Origin: a virus
Direction: 5' to 3' (one strand)
DNA length: 30,681 bases
IMG/VR virus record: IMGVR_UViG_3300017951_000070
Coordinates: 1-30,681 of that record
Under the pieces are notes generated by a model. That model did no database searches and was not told the DNA's origin. It worked only from the letters and a program-made list of their open reading frames with translations. The translations under genes were made by a program, and so were the position numbers. This document shows, piece after piece, positions 6,591 through 15,002 of this stretch; positions within the stretch are counted from its first letter, which is position 1, and each line of letters begins with the position of its first letter.

Positions 6591-8738
6591 ATGCCAACAC
6601 TCAAAGAACAAGTTGAAGCGGTCGTTGCCGACCTAGTATTGAACGAAGCCCGCCTTGACGTTTGGGTGAATGGGACCGATTCCCAAGATTACACCACAAG
6701 CGGCGGGGCAACTGTCCCTTCCATCAGGAAATTCATTGCTGAAACGTTCAAGTTTCAAGGCACTTATGCCGCCGGGGGGACCAATTACACAATTGGGCAA
6801 ACCTTCAAAGGGGCAACCGGGGACGACCGTTACAAAATGTTCCGGGTGACGGCAAATTTTACTTCAACAACTTTCGCCGGGGATTCGGCAAGCTACGAAA
6901 CGCTTTTTGACTTTGCCCAAGTGGTTGCCGACGCCGAAACCGCACAAGCGGCGGCGGAAACCGCACAAGCGGCGGCGGAAGCGGCACAATCGGCAACCGA
7001 AGCCGTTTTTGACAGTTTTGACGACCGGTATCTTGGAACCTTTGCTTCGGACCCGACACAAGACAATGACGGCAACGCCCTTCAGGACGGTGCTATTTAC
7101 TGGAATACCACAAGCAACACCCTTCGCTTTTATGACTTGGGCAATACGGTTTGGGTTGACCCGACAACGGACGCGGCGGCTTCAGCTTCGGCGGCGGCAG
7201 CAAGTGCCGCTAATGCTGCTACTGCTGTTGCTGGTAAAGCCTTTGCGGGTGGGGTGCAGTTTGCCAAAACAAGCCCAACTTCCACCACAGATTCAGGGAA
7301 TGCAGTTGTTCCCGCACATCTTGATTTCTCGAAGCCTTTTTCAATCTCAGTTATTTGCAGTTTTGACTACACTTACACTCAAAGTGAGAACGACAGTATT
7401 GCTGCCGTTTTTCAGGGGGGTGGAACGGGCGCAGGGGTTATTCTTGACCGTTGGCGCGTGGATGACAACACCTTTGATGATTCCGAAATCATCATCGATT
7501 TGGGCACTCGATATGGAACAGGCTACATTGCAGACTCCGCGAGGACATACCATTTTGTTGTCACTTTTGATGGTTCTGACCTAAAATTCTACGCGGACGG
7601 GGTTCTTGAATTTACCCAAGCTTCTGCAGATGTTTCAAACGCCCCAGATGGTAATATCATCCTCGGTGAGGATGTTGCTGGTTTTAGCCAACTAGCTGGT
7701 TCTCTTTGTGATTTTGCCACCTTCAACCGCGCCCTCTCGTCAGCAGAAGCAGCAGCACTTTACAACCAAGGCTTGCAAGGTTGGCTTGCTGCCAATCCTG
7801 GAAACAAGTGGGGCAGCCCAACGGCAGAAACGGAAGACTTTGAGGATGGGACCACAACGCTGAGCCCTGGGTTGTCTCTTAGTGGTCTCACTGTAAATGA
7901 TTTCGGTGGCACCGAGGCGAATTACGATGGAGTCGCGGACCCAGACGGTATTGGAGGGGCTTCTAGCGGGGACCACTGTTATAAATTTACTGTTGGTGCC
8001 GGGATAAATGGGATTCGTATAGGGTATAGTGGCGGTGAGGGTCTTTTCTTGATTAGTTTTGATTATTACAACCCATCGGCAAACACCCCTGACCTGAGTT
8101 GGGCCTCGCCAGATGTTACTGTTTTATCTGGCAACCTTTCCACTAAGGATGCGTGGACATCTGTGGCTTGCTTGGCGTACGTTTCTTCAACCAATGGCCC
8201 TATTTTGAGAGTTCAGGAAGATGGAGCAACTAGCTATTACGACAATTTTGAAGTGACCAAACTAGGTTGCCTTGCTGCCCTGCCGATGGATGAAGGAATT
8301 GGCTACCAGTTACATGACCTGTCGGACAACAAGTTTGATGCTCTGCTTTCCACAAGTGGCTTTGAGCATTTGAAGCCAAAGCGCGAAGGCTTCATTCGGG
8401 ATTTTAACGTTGACGCTTACAATGGGGGTAGTGGTGAGGTTGAACTTGTTTCAAGTTCCCGGGATATTTTACCGGCAAATTGTGTTCTTGTTGACGGGTC
8501 TGTTCGAAACAATGGCGGGGCGGCAATTACCGCCGGGGCGTTGGACGTTAAAAGGTCCGACCGGACAACCCGAAACACGGTTGGCGACAATAACGGAATC
8601 CTGAACGCGGGGAACGTTGAAGGGATTACGTTTACAACCGATCAAATCCCGGACGACAACAATATTGCCTTGGACGCTTCAACCGATTCGGACGCAACGG
8701 ACGTTGACGTTCGGGTTGACTACGAAATGATTGACTAA
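6591..8738 (+). CDS. Tail fibre with LamG/ConA-like lectin domain
   Basis: This 715-residue protein is a likely receptor-binding fibre. Residues about 1-110 form an N-terminal attachment region. An Ala-rich stalk with three 7-residue repeats (ETAQAAA type, residues about 116-136) follows, then a short domain and a second Ala-rich linker (about 197-212). Residues about 215-395 look like a LamG/ConA-like jelly roll: FVVTFDGSDLKFYADGV and FATFNRALSSAEAAALYNQG are characteristic. A second beta domain follows, then GIGYQLHDLSDNKFDALLS, seen at the end of other phage fibres, and a C-terminal beta region. Codon use changes sharply inside the gene (about 7200-8450), which suggests a swapped receptor-binding module. 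It lies between minor tail and DUF4376-like genes. Confidence 0.8.
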   Translation: MPTLKEQVEAVVADLVLNEARLDVWVNGTDSQDYTTSGGATVPSIRKFIAETFKFQGTYAAGGTNYTIGQTFKGATGDDRYKMFRVTANFTSTTFAGDSASYETLFDFAQVVADAETAQAAAETAQAAAEAAQSATEAVFDSFDDRYLGTFASDPTQDNDGNALQDGAIYWNTTSNTLRFYDLGNTVWVDPTTDAAASASAAAASAANAATAVAGKAFAGGVQFAKTSPTSTTDSGNAVVPAHLDFSKPFSISVICSFDYTYTQSENDSIAAVFQGGGTGAGVILDRWRVDDNTFDDSEIIIDLGTRYGTGYIADSARTYHFVVTFDGSDLKFYADGVLEFTQASADVSNAPDGNIILGEDVAGFSQLAGSLCDFATFNRALSSAEAAALYNQGLQGWLAANPGNKWGSPTAETEDFEDGTTTLSPGLSLSGLTVNDFGGTEANYDGVADPDGIGGASSGDHCYKFTVGAGINGIRIGYSGGEGLFLISFDYYNPSANTPDLSWASPDVTVLSGNLSTKDAWTSVACLAYVSSTNGPILRVQEDGATSYYDNFEVTKLGCLAALPMDEGIGYQLHDLSDNKFDALLSTSGFEHLKPKREGFIRDFNVDAYNGGSGEVELVSSSRDILPANCVLVDGSVRNNGGAAITAGALDVKRSDRTTRNTVGDNNGILNAGNVEGITFTTDQIPDDNNIALDASTDSDATDVDVRVDYEMID
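6936..6998 (+). repeat. Three tandem 21-bp repeats in the fibre stalk
   Basis: Units at 6936-6956 and 6957-6977 are identical; the third at 6978-6998 is degenerate. They encode the ETAQAAA / ETAQAAA / EAAQSAT heptads, consistent with a trimeric coiled-coil stalk. Confidence 0.85.
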
Positions 8739-8748
8739 AGGGGACCTT

Positions 8749-9360
8749 ATGAACGAACCATATTTGCAAACCGTAACGCTTGAAGGCTTCCATTTCCGCA
8801 AAGCGGGCAAGGGTGGGGCTTACCGTGCCAACCTATCACAAAGCCCGCTTGAAGGCGGTTTTGGGGCAACATGGGACCCGGAAACGTTGACCTTGTCTTA
8901 CTTCACCCCCAACCCGGACGACGAAGAAGGCAATCCGGTTGAACCAACCCCACAAGAACTTGTTTTCACCCAAGCGGAAATTGACGCTGCCCGGGACGCT
9001 TTGTTTGGGTTCAACTTGGAAGCCAAAAAAACGGCCAAGATTGGGGTCATTGCCAAGAATTGTGAAGCCGAATACACGGCGGACTTTGTTTCAAGCGATG
9101 GAATCCCTTTGCGGGCTCACGTTGAAGCAAACATTGACGTGCAAATGCTCATTGAGTCATTGGCCCCCCTTGAAGTGTTTCCCGGTTATAAATGCGCGGA
9201 CGGGGTCTTTCGGGACATTACCCGGGAACAATTCCAAACCGCCCTTCTGGAAGGTGTAACGCGGAAAGTGACCGCCTTTGCCAAACGGAAGACATTGACG
9301 GACCAAGTCAACGCGGCGGCAAACCAAACCGAACTTGAGGCAATCCCAAATTGGATTTAA
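8749..9360 (+). CDS. Fibre-associated protein with DUF4376-like C-terminus
   Basis: This 203-residue protein follows the fibre gene. Its C-terminal part (ITREQFQTALLEGVTRKVTAFAKRKTLTDQVNAAANQTELEAI) resembles DUF4376, a helical domain common in proteins encoded next to tail fibres and thought to help fibre assembly. The N-terminal part is beta-rich with PETLTLSYFTPNPDDEEGNPVEP. An in-frame TTG exists at 8731, but the ATG at 8749 is preferred: it is preceded by AAAGGGGA at 8737-8744, one of the very few Shine-Dalgarno-like sequences in the window. Function is inferred from resemblance and position. Confidence 0.55.
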   Translation: MNEPYLQTVTLEGFHFRKAGKGGAYRANLSQSPLEGGFGATWDPETLTLSYFTPNPDDEEGNPVEPTPQELVFTQAEIDAARDALFGFNLEAKKTAKIGVIAKNCEAEYTADFVSSDGIPLRAHVEANIDVQMLIESLAPLEVFPGYKCADGVFRDITREQFQTALLEGVTRKVTAFAKRKTLTDQVNAAANQTELEAIPNWI

Positions 9361-9363
9361 GAT

Positions 9364-9666
9364 ATGACAAATCAATTTGCCGAATCCGTCCCTTACGTAG
9401 CCGGTGCCGCAACCGCCTTAATTGGCGTTGTCGGGCAAGCGGACGTTTCCTTTTGGCTTCAAGCGGGCATGGCGGGGGTTGTCGTCCTTCTTTTGCTGAA
9501 GTTCTTCCCGATGCTTATGAAGCATCTTGAAGAGAAGGACAAACGGCACGAAGAAACCATTCGAAACATTGTTGAGCGCAACGAGAAAAAAGACGAAGCT
9601 TGGCAAAAAATAGTTTCGGACCGGGGAATTTGCCCGGTTTCAACTGACAACCAAAACCAACAATGA
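9364..9666 (+). CDS. Small membrane protein, putative holin
   Basis: This 100-residue protein has a hydrophobic region: a possible weak segment around residues 10-25 and a strong one at about 31-49 (LQAGMAGVVVLLLLKFFPM). A long charged helix rich in Lys and Glu follows (KHLEEKDKRHEETIRNIVERNEKKDEAW). Small proteins with N-terminal membrane helices and a charged cytoplasmic tail near the fibre genes are often holins, which permeabilise the inner membrane at lysis. The gene overlaps the lipoprotein gene by ATGA. No endolysin is certain in the window, so a lysis role is inference. Confidence 0.45.
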   Translation: MTNQFAESVPYVAGAATALIGVVGQADVSFWLQAGMAGVVVLLLLKFFPMLMKHLEEKDKRHEETIRNIVERNEKKDEAWQKIVSDRGICPVSTDNQNQQ

Positions 9667-10334
9667 AAAAGAAAATCCACACACTACTAACAGTTACGGC
9701 GGTTTGCTTCGCCGGGCTTTTCCTTACCGGTTGCGACTTTGACGAAGTCGCGGGCTTTGCCGTTTCTGAAACCGGGGGCGAATATGTTGTTACTGACACC
9801 TTTGACAACACCTTGACTTTTACTCGGGACCAAGCCCGGCAAATTGCGGACTTGGGGCAAGACGACGCCCAAGCTTTCCTTGACGCCCGTTTTCGTTCCA
9901 AGTTCCCGGAAAGTTACGCGGACCCCGAAGCGGAATTTGCAATTTCCGAACAAAGGACGGTCCCGGTTGACGTGCAAGTTTCCCCGGGGGCTCAAGCTTT
10001 GGCAGAAGTTCCCGGAACGGTTGCCCCCGGCGTCGGGACGGCGGTCAGTGTCGGCTTGAATACGTTGTTGGGGCTTGGACTCATAATTTACCGGCAAAGG
10101 AAGCTCAAGCAATTGTCACGCAAAGACGCGGCGTTGAACGGTGCCGGAAGACTCATTGACGGCATTTACAACGTTGCGGAAGTCATGCCCGACAAAGACC
10201 AAGGAAGGCGGGTTGTCCGGGCGGTTGAACAGGGACTTGACCTTGTCGAAAGCGTTGCCGGTGCCGCCGAAGAACTGAAACAAGCGGTCAAACGGACGGA
10301 AACCCCTTCAATTGACACAAGGGTTTACGAATAA
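9663..10334 (+). CDS. Phage lipoprotein with internal membrane helix
   Basis: The 223-residue product begins with a lipoprotein signal peptide: KKK, a hydrophobic core, and a lipobox LTGC with Cys at residue 24. The following 90 residues, likely outside the cytoplasm, are acidic and include a TFTRDQARQIADL helix. A second hydrophobic segment at about 118-140 (GVGTAVSVGLNTLLGLGLIIY) ends in RQRKLK, and a basic then helical C-terminal part follows. This predicts a protein tethered at both ends of its periplasmic portion. Roles could be lysis (spanin-like) or exclusion of superinfecting phage; no family is recognised. It is translationally coupled to the putative holin and followed by a terminator. 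Confidence 0.6.
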   Translation: MKKKIHTLLTVTAVCFAGLFLTGCDFDEVAGFAVSETGGEYVVTDTFDNTLTFTRDQARQIADLGQDDAQAFLDARFRSKFPESYADPEAEFAISEQRTVPVDVQVSPGAQALAEVPGTVAPGVGTAVSVGLNTLLGLGLIIYRQRKLKQLSRKDAALNGAGRLIDGIYNVAEVMPDKDQGRRVVRAVEQGLDLVESVAGAAEELKQAVKRTETPSIDTRVYE

Positions 10335-10355
10335 GCCCCATTTCAGGATTTACTT

Positions 10356-10393
10356 AATCCCCGGTTAAGCTTAGCTTGCCGGGGATTCTTTTT
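10356..10393 (+). terminator. Rho-independent terminator after the lipoprotein gene
   Basis: A 9-bp perfect stem AATCCCCGG (10356-10364) / CCGGGGATT (10379-10387) with a 14-nt loop is followed by CTTTTT. It ends four bases before the DUF1353-like ATG, so that gene depends on read-through or an unseen promoter. Confidence 0.8.
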
Positions 10394-10396
10394 GCC

Positions 10397-10954
10397 ATGT
10401 CACGCGGACCCAACTTTAAACCCTCAGCAAAAGACCCGAACCCGGTTCAAGCATGGTATGACCGTCTTGAAAAAGGACGTTTCGGGGGCAATGCCCCGCT
10501 TTGCCAATGGATAGGACCGGACCTTTGGCTCTATCACCCGGACAAGCATTTCCCTTTTTTCTTTGAACGGGCGAACGGCGAAAGGATCACCCCCGGCGAA
10601 ATCCGGGGTGGTTTGGTATCATTTGACACCGACGGCGGAAGCATTCCCGATTATGTCCGGGGCTTGCCCAATATGTCCCGTTGGCACTTCGGCGGGGCTT
10701 ATTTAATCCATGATTGGGAATGGCATTTGCATTCACAAGGTTGGCCGGTCCGCTCGTTTCAAGAAACAAACCTTGTCTTGTGTGAAGCGGTGAAGACACT
10801 TATTGAAGACGGTTACATTTCGCACGACTCTTTTCAAGGAGACGCCGGGACGGTCCGCAATATTTACCGGGGCGTCCAAAGCCCTTTTGCCCGCCATAAA
10901 TGGGACAACCACACAAAAGCCAAACAAACCCCTTTAGACAATGCCGAACACTAG
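10397..10954 (+). CDS. DUF1353-family protein
   Basis: This 185-residue protein matches the DUF1353 pattern: a strand-rich start, FDTDGGSIPDYVRGLP (family: TDxASxPR), then FGGAYLIHDWEWH (family: AAxxHDxLY) and a helical end. DUF1353 is frequent in phages and its function is not established; the conserved Asp and His-Asp residues suggest a metal or catalytic site. Position after a putative holin and a lipoprotein makes a cell-wall or lysis role possible, but that is inference. ATG at 10397 is chosen because the longer frame begins inside the terminator. The end overlaps the next gene by 14 bases. Confidence 0.7.
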   Translation: MSRGPNFKPSAKDPNPVQAWYDRLEKGRFGGNAPLCQWIGPDLWLYHPDKHFPFFFERANGERITPGEIRGGLVSFDTDGGSIPDYVRGLPNMSRWHFGGAYLIHDWEWHLHSQGWPVRSFQETNLVLCEAVKTLIEDGYISHDSFQGDAGTVRNIYRGVQSPFARHKWDNHTKAKQTPLDNAEH

Positions 10955-12023
10955 CTTAGACGACGCCATAAAGGAAGCTTACGCCCAAGCCAAAGAAGAC
11001 GTTACAATTTTTGAAACCCTTGAAGTTGTTTCCGGAACCGCTTCAAGTGAACGGGAACATATTGAAGTTGTCTTTGTTCTGGATACTTCCGGTTCAATGG
11101 GTAATGAAATTGTTTGGCTCAAGAACGCTTTGCCAAGTCTCTTTTCAACGCTTCAGACTGAGTTTGTTTCGGTCCGTTTTTCCCTCATATCTTTTGGGCA
11201 ATCCGCCAACAGTGGAAACCCAATCTTACAATCCGCATTTGTTACGGACCCTTCCCCAATTGTCACAATTTTAAATGGGCTTACCGCAAACGGAAGCCGG
11301 GAACCGGTGTTTGACGCAATCAGTTTGGCAACCCAACAATTCGGTTGTTCGGCTTACAATGTTTACAAGTGCATTGTCGTCATTACCGACGAAGACGGCG
11401 AAGACTCCGGGCAAATTGAAAGCCAAGGGTCTATCTCGGTCAAGCTCGCTTCAAAGGGTTTAACCCTTCACCAGACTTGGGCAAGTTCCGGTTCGTCCGC
11501 CCTTCGGACGCTTCAGGAAGAAACCCTCGGTTCATACATTCGCCGGACCAACGAAACGGATTTTAATGCGGACACCCTTGAGGCCCTCCAAAATGCCATT
11601 GTTGTGGACCCGAACCTTGAACCCATTTACATGGTCCAATGTCACGAAGAGAAAGAATTTACCCTTGAGACGGGCGAAACGGTAACCTTTGAACCCGTCG
11701 GCTTCCGGTTCCAGCTTCCCGGGCAAAATGACCGGGGCGTTTCCGAACTAAATATTGCAATTGACAATGTTGACCGGCGAATTGGGGATTTTATCAATTC
11801 CGCTCAAACTTTTGACGCCCCGATTTTGGTCCGTTACCGTCCTTACTTGTCAACGGACACTTCCGCCCCCCAACAAGACCCGCCCCTTGAATTGGTCTTG
11901 TCGGACGTTCGGGTAACTCAATTTGAAGTGACCGGGCGGGCAACGTTCGCGGACATTGTCAACTTGAAGTTCTTAACCGAATATTACAACCGTTGCCGGT
12001 TCCCTTCGTTGGGCAATACCTAA
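10941..12023 (+). CDS. Tail tip protein: DUF1833 (lambda gpL-like) with nested VWA domain
   Basis: The 360-residue protein combines two known folds. Residues about 1-30 (DDAIKEAYAQAKEDVTIFETLEV) and 227-355 (IYMVQCHEEKEFTL, then FRFQLPGQNDRGVSELNIAIDNVDRRI, ILVRYRPYL..DTSAPQQDPP.ELVLSDVRVTQFEVTGRATFADIVN) form a DUF1833 tail protein, the usual gpL position next to an NlpC/P60 gpK-like gene. Residues about 40-220 are a von Willebrand factor A domain: VVFVLDTSGSM holds the DxSxS metal site (48-52), the second-loop hydroxyl is likely T115 or S119, and ITDEDGED (148-155) gives the third. DUF1833 proteins are normally about half this length. The VWA domain may bind a host surface ligand through metal coordination. 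ATG at 10941 overlaps the DUF1353 end. Confidence 0.8.
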   Translation: MPNTSLDDAIKEAYAQAKEDVTIFETLEVVSGTASSEREHIEVVFVLDTSGSMGNEIVWLKNALPSLFSTLQTEFVSVRFSLISFGQSANSGNPILQSAFVTDPSPIVTILNGLTANGSREPVFDAISLATQQFGCSAYNVYKCIVVITDEDGEDSGQIESQGSISVKLASKGLTLHQTWASSGSSALRTLQEETLGSYIRRTNETDFNADTLEALQNAIVVDPNLEPIYMVQCHEEKEFTLETGETVTFEPVGFRFQLPGQNDRGVSELNIAIDNVDRRIGDFINSAQTFDAPILVRYRPYLSTDTSAPQQDPPLELVLSDVRVTQFEVTGRATFADIVNLKFLTEYYNRCRFPSLGNT

Positions 12024-12433
12024 TGGAAGCTTTTGAATTAGTCGGCAAGCCTTGGGTCCCGGGCGGGCGTGGTCCGGCGGCGTTCGATTGTTGGGGCTTG
12101 GTCATGTTTTGGATGGCAAACAAGACCGGACAAGACTTGCCGGACTTCCCGGCGGAAGCAACGGACGTTTTGGCGGTCACAAGGTCTTTTCAGGAAGAAC
12201 GCAAGAACAAGACCCAATGGGAGCAATTGGCGGTTCCTGAAGTCAATTGCGTCGTTGCCATGGGGCGGAACAAAACAATCAATCACGCCGGGGTTTATTT
12301 GGGCGAAGGTTTGGTTTTGCATTCTTCCCGGGACTCGGGCAAAGTCGGCATTCAGAAAATTGACCAATTGCGGCGGCAATGGTCAAATGTCCATTTTTTC
12401 AAATACCATGATTGGCGTTGTTCAGATTCTTAA
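12023..12433 (+). CDS. NlpC/P60 tail tip peptidase (lambda gpK-like)
   Basis: This 136-residue protein has the NlpC/P60 cysteine peptidase layout. FDCWGL places the catalytic Cys at residue 23, preceded by VPGGRGPAAFDC; NHAGVYLG puts the catalytic His at about 88, followed by LHSS. Such domains at the tail tip cut peptidoglycan cross-links locally during DNA injection. Lambda gpK also carries a JAMM domain, which is absent here, so this is a minimal form. The frame is open further upstream, but ATG at 12023 overlaps the upstream stop (TAATG) and is preferred. The end overlaps the next gene by 26 bases. Confidence 0.85.
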   Translation: MEAFELVGKPWVPGGRGPAAFDCWGLVMFWMANKTGQDLPDFPAEATDVLAVTRSFQEERKNKTQWEQLAVPEVNCVVAMGRNKTINHAGVYLGEGLVLHSSRDSGKVGIQKIDQLRRQWSNVHFFKYHDWRCSDS

Positions 12434-14996
12434 CCCATTTGAAGCCGGGAAACCCGGCTCTTACAAAGGAACTTCGGTAAACCCGGGTTCAAGCGTTTGG
12501 AGTATTTTAAAGGGTCTTGGCATCACGAACCGGGACCAAGCCTTTGTTGTCTTCGTTGACGAAACGCCGGTTCTTGAAGAAAGCGGACAATGGAACAAAC
12601 CCCTTGAAGACGGGCAAACGGTCAAAATTTGCCCGGTCGTTGAAGGTGGAATTGTGGTCTTGATTATTGCCATTATTGCAATTGCCGCAGTTGCAATTGC
12701 TTTAACTTTGACGGTCCCCATTCCGTCAACCCCCAAGCTTGCCGAACCGGACCCGGTTTACAGTTTACGCGGGCAAACCAACCAACTGAAACTTGGGGAC
12801 CCTATTGAATGCCCTTACGGGCGGGTTCGGCTTTGGCCTAGCTACGGGGCGAAGCCCTACAACCAATATATAAACAATGAGTCTTTCCAATACCAATTGT
12901 TTTGCTTGGGGCACGGTCAATTTCAGATTGAGCAAAACGAAGGACAAGACCATATTTTAATTGAAGACACCCCAATTCACGATTTCGCGGACATTGAATA
13001 CGAAGTTGTTGGACCAAATGAAGACGTGACCCTTTTCCGGGATAATGTTCAAACTTCGTCCGAAGTCGGAAGCGTAGAACTTTACGGACCGAATGAAGGC
13101 GAATATGATTCTTGGTTTGAAGCGGTTGCCAACGACGCCGGGACGACAACCAACTTGATTGAAGTTGACGTTATTTTACCCCGGGGTCTTTACCGTCAAA
13201 ATGATTCGGGCGGGCTTCAAAGAGTGACCGTTGAGGCAACTTTTGAATACATCCTTATTGACGATGCTGGAACAGAGTTGGGGGCTTGGACGAATTTGAC
13301 CAACTTTTCAAAAAGTTTGGCAACGGTAAATGCAAAACGTTTCACCCTTTCTTTGTCGGTCCCTTATGGACGTTACAAAGTCCGGGGACGCCGGACAAAC
13401 AACGCAAGCAATAGCCATAAAGTTGGGGGCACCCTTGTTTGGGAAGCTCTGCGGGCTTATTTGCCCAACGTCGGGAATTACGGGCAAGTCACCATGCTTG
13501 CGGTCAAAGCCCGTGCAACGGCAAATTTAAATGACCAATCGGAACGCAAATTTAATCTTTACGTCACCCGGAAGCTTCCGATTTACAACACGGGAACCGG
13601 CACTTGGTCAACCGCAACGGCAACCCGCAATCCGGTTTGGGCTTTTTGCGATATTTTCCGGGCAACCTATGGGGCGAACCTTGCGCAAAAATACCTTGAC
13701 CTTGACTCGTTGGCGGCAACGGCGGCAACCCTTGACACCGAAGAAAGTTATTTTGATTGGGTGTTTGATTCTGAAGTTACAGTTTGGGACGCGGCAAAAG
13801 TCGCAAGCCGGGCGGTTCGGGGAATTCCACTTTTGTCCCCTTCCCAAGTTTACATTCAGTTGGACCGGCCCAAGACCGTGGTTCAACACCTTTTCAACGG
13901 GGAAAATATTGTTGAAGACAGTTTTGAAAGAAAAGTAACTCTTTGGAAGCCGGAAGAATTTGATTCGGTTGAAGTGGAATACCGGGACCCGGACACTTGG
14001 AAACAAGAACGGGTTGTTTGTGCTTTGCCCGGGTCTTTCGGGGACAAACCGAAGAAAATCATTCTTTCCGGGGTGACGGACCGAAACAAAGCATTCCATG
14101 AAGGAATGTTTTTAGTCTCAACTAAGAAATACCAACGGGAAGAAGTCACCTTTACAACCGGGGTTGAAGGGCTTCTTGCGACTTACGGGGACCTTATCAA
14201 AGTCGAATTTGATTGCTTGGGCATTGCTGAAACCGTCGGGGGTTTCATTGAATCAATCGAAGAAGACAACGTGACAATAAATCTTACCCGGGAAGTCAAT
14301 TTTGATGATTCTTACAGTTACCGCTTGTTTATCCGGGGCAAAGACGGGACGCCTTACGGACCTTACACGGTAACCGCCGGGGCAAATTCAAAACAAGTTG
14401 TTTCGGACACTGAAGTTTCAAGCAACATTGTTTTCAACTCATTTGCTGAAGCCCCGCTTTTCATTTTTGGGCGGTCGGTAAGCTTCGGGAAAGATTGCGT
14501 CATTACCGGGCTTCGTCCTTCTGACAACGACACCGTTGAAGTGACCGCCGTTGTTTATGATTCTAGAATTTACGCTTACGACAACGTTGACGCCCCGGAA
14601 TTAAACAACCCTTCCGTCTTGCCGCCAAATATCGCCTTGCCAACGGTGACCGGGGTTGGACTAAACCGGGTTGAAGGGGACCTTTTCAAAATTACTTGGA
14701 TTGGGTCCGCAAGTGCCCAATATTATATTGTGCAAACTTCCCCGGACGATTTACCCCTTTTGGATTCGGACAAAACTTGGGAAACAATCGGACAAACGGA
14801 AGCAACCTTTTTCGAGACAACACTTTTGACGGAAACCGCTTACATTCGGGTTGCCGCCGTCAACTTGGGACAAGGCCCTTGGGCTTATTATGAAGAGCTA
14901 ATTGAGGGGGCAACCCGGGTCACACAAGGCACAACAACCGAACAATCCTTTACACGGGTCACGCAAGACGGCAACATTAGAACAACTCAACCTTAA
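12408..14996 (+). CDS. Tail tip attachment protein, gpI/gpJ-like fusion
   Basis: This 862-residue protein is the central tip protein. Residues about 1-78 (MIGVVQILNPFEAGKPGSYKG, then a beta-grasp-like segment ending VKICPVVEGG) and a hydrophobic segment at about 79-102 (VVLIIAIIAIAAVAIALTL) resemble lambda gpI, here continuous with the J part. The rest has gpJ features: YSLRGQTNQLKLGDPIECPYGRVRLWPSYGAKPY, WAFCDIFRATYGANL, ESYFDWVFDSEVTVWDAAKVASRAVRGIPL, VEVEYRDP and a late fibronectin-type segment (FKITWIGSASAQYYIVQTS). It builds the tip and often contacts the receptor. The frame stays open about 340 bases upstream inside the peptidase gene; ATG at 12408 is the coherent start. Confidence 0.85.
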   Translation: MIGVVQILNPFEAGKPGSYKGTSVNPGSSVWSILKGLGITNRDQAFVVFVDETPVLEESGQWNKPLEDGQTVKICPVVEGGIVVLIIAIIAIAAVAIALTLTVPIPSTPKLAEPDPVYSLRGQTNQLKLGDPIECPYGRVRLWPSYGAKPYNQYINNESFQYQLFCLGHGQFQIEQNEGQDHILIEDTPIHDFADIEYEVVGPNEDVTLFRDNVQTSSEVGSVELYGPNEGEYDSWFEAVANDAGTTTNLIEVDVILPRGLYRQNDSGGLQRVTVEATFEYILIDDAGTELGAWTNLTNFSKSLATVNAKRFTLSLSVPYGRYKVRGRRTNNASNSHKVGGTLVWEALRAYLPNVGNYGQVTMLAVKARATANLNDQSERKFNLYVTRKLPIYNTGTGTWSTATATRNPVWAFCDIFRATYGANLAQKYLDLDSLAATAATLDTEESYFDWVFDSEVTVWDAAKVASRAVRGIPLLSPSQVYIQLDRPKTVVQHLFNGENIVEDSFERKVTLWKPEEFDSVEVEYRDPDTWKQERVVCALPGSFGDKPKKIILSGVTDRNKAFHEGMFLVSTKKYQREEVTFTTGVEGLLATYGDLIKVEFDCLGIAETVGGFIESIEEDNVTINLTREVNFDDSYSYRLFIRGKDGTPYGPYTVTAGANSKQVVSDTEVSSNIVFNSFAEAPLFIFGRSVSFGKDCVITGLRPSDNDTVEVTAVVYDSRIYAYDNVDAPELNNPSVLPPNIALPTVTGVGLNRVEGDLFKITWIGSASAQYYIVQTSPDDLPLLDSDKTWETIGQTEATFFETTLLTETAYIRVAAVNLGQGPWAYYEELIEGATRVTQGTTTEQSFTRVTQDGNIRTTQP

Positions 14997-15002
14997 AAAA
15001 TC

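Noticed and set aside
12069-12407. N-terminal extension of the J-like frame by 113 codons
   Set aside because: The extension lies within the NlpC/P60 gene in another frame and gives Arg/Lys/Trp-rich, non-domain sequence; ATG at 12408 starts a sensible gpI-like segment.
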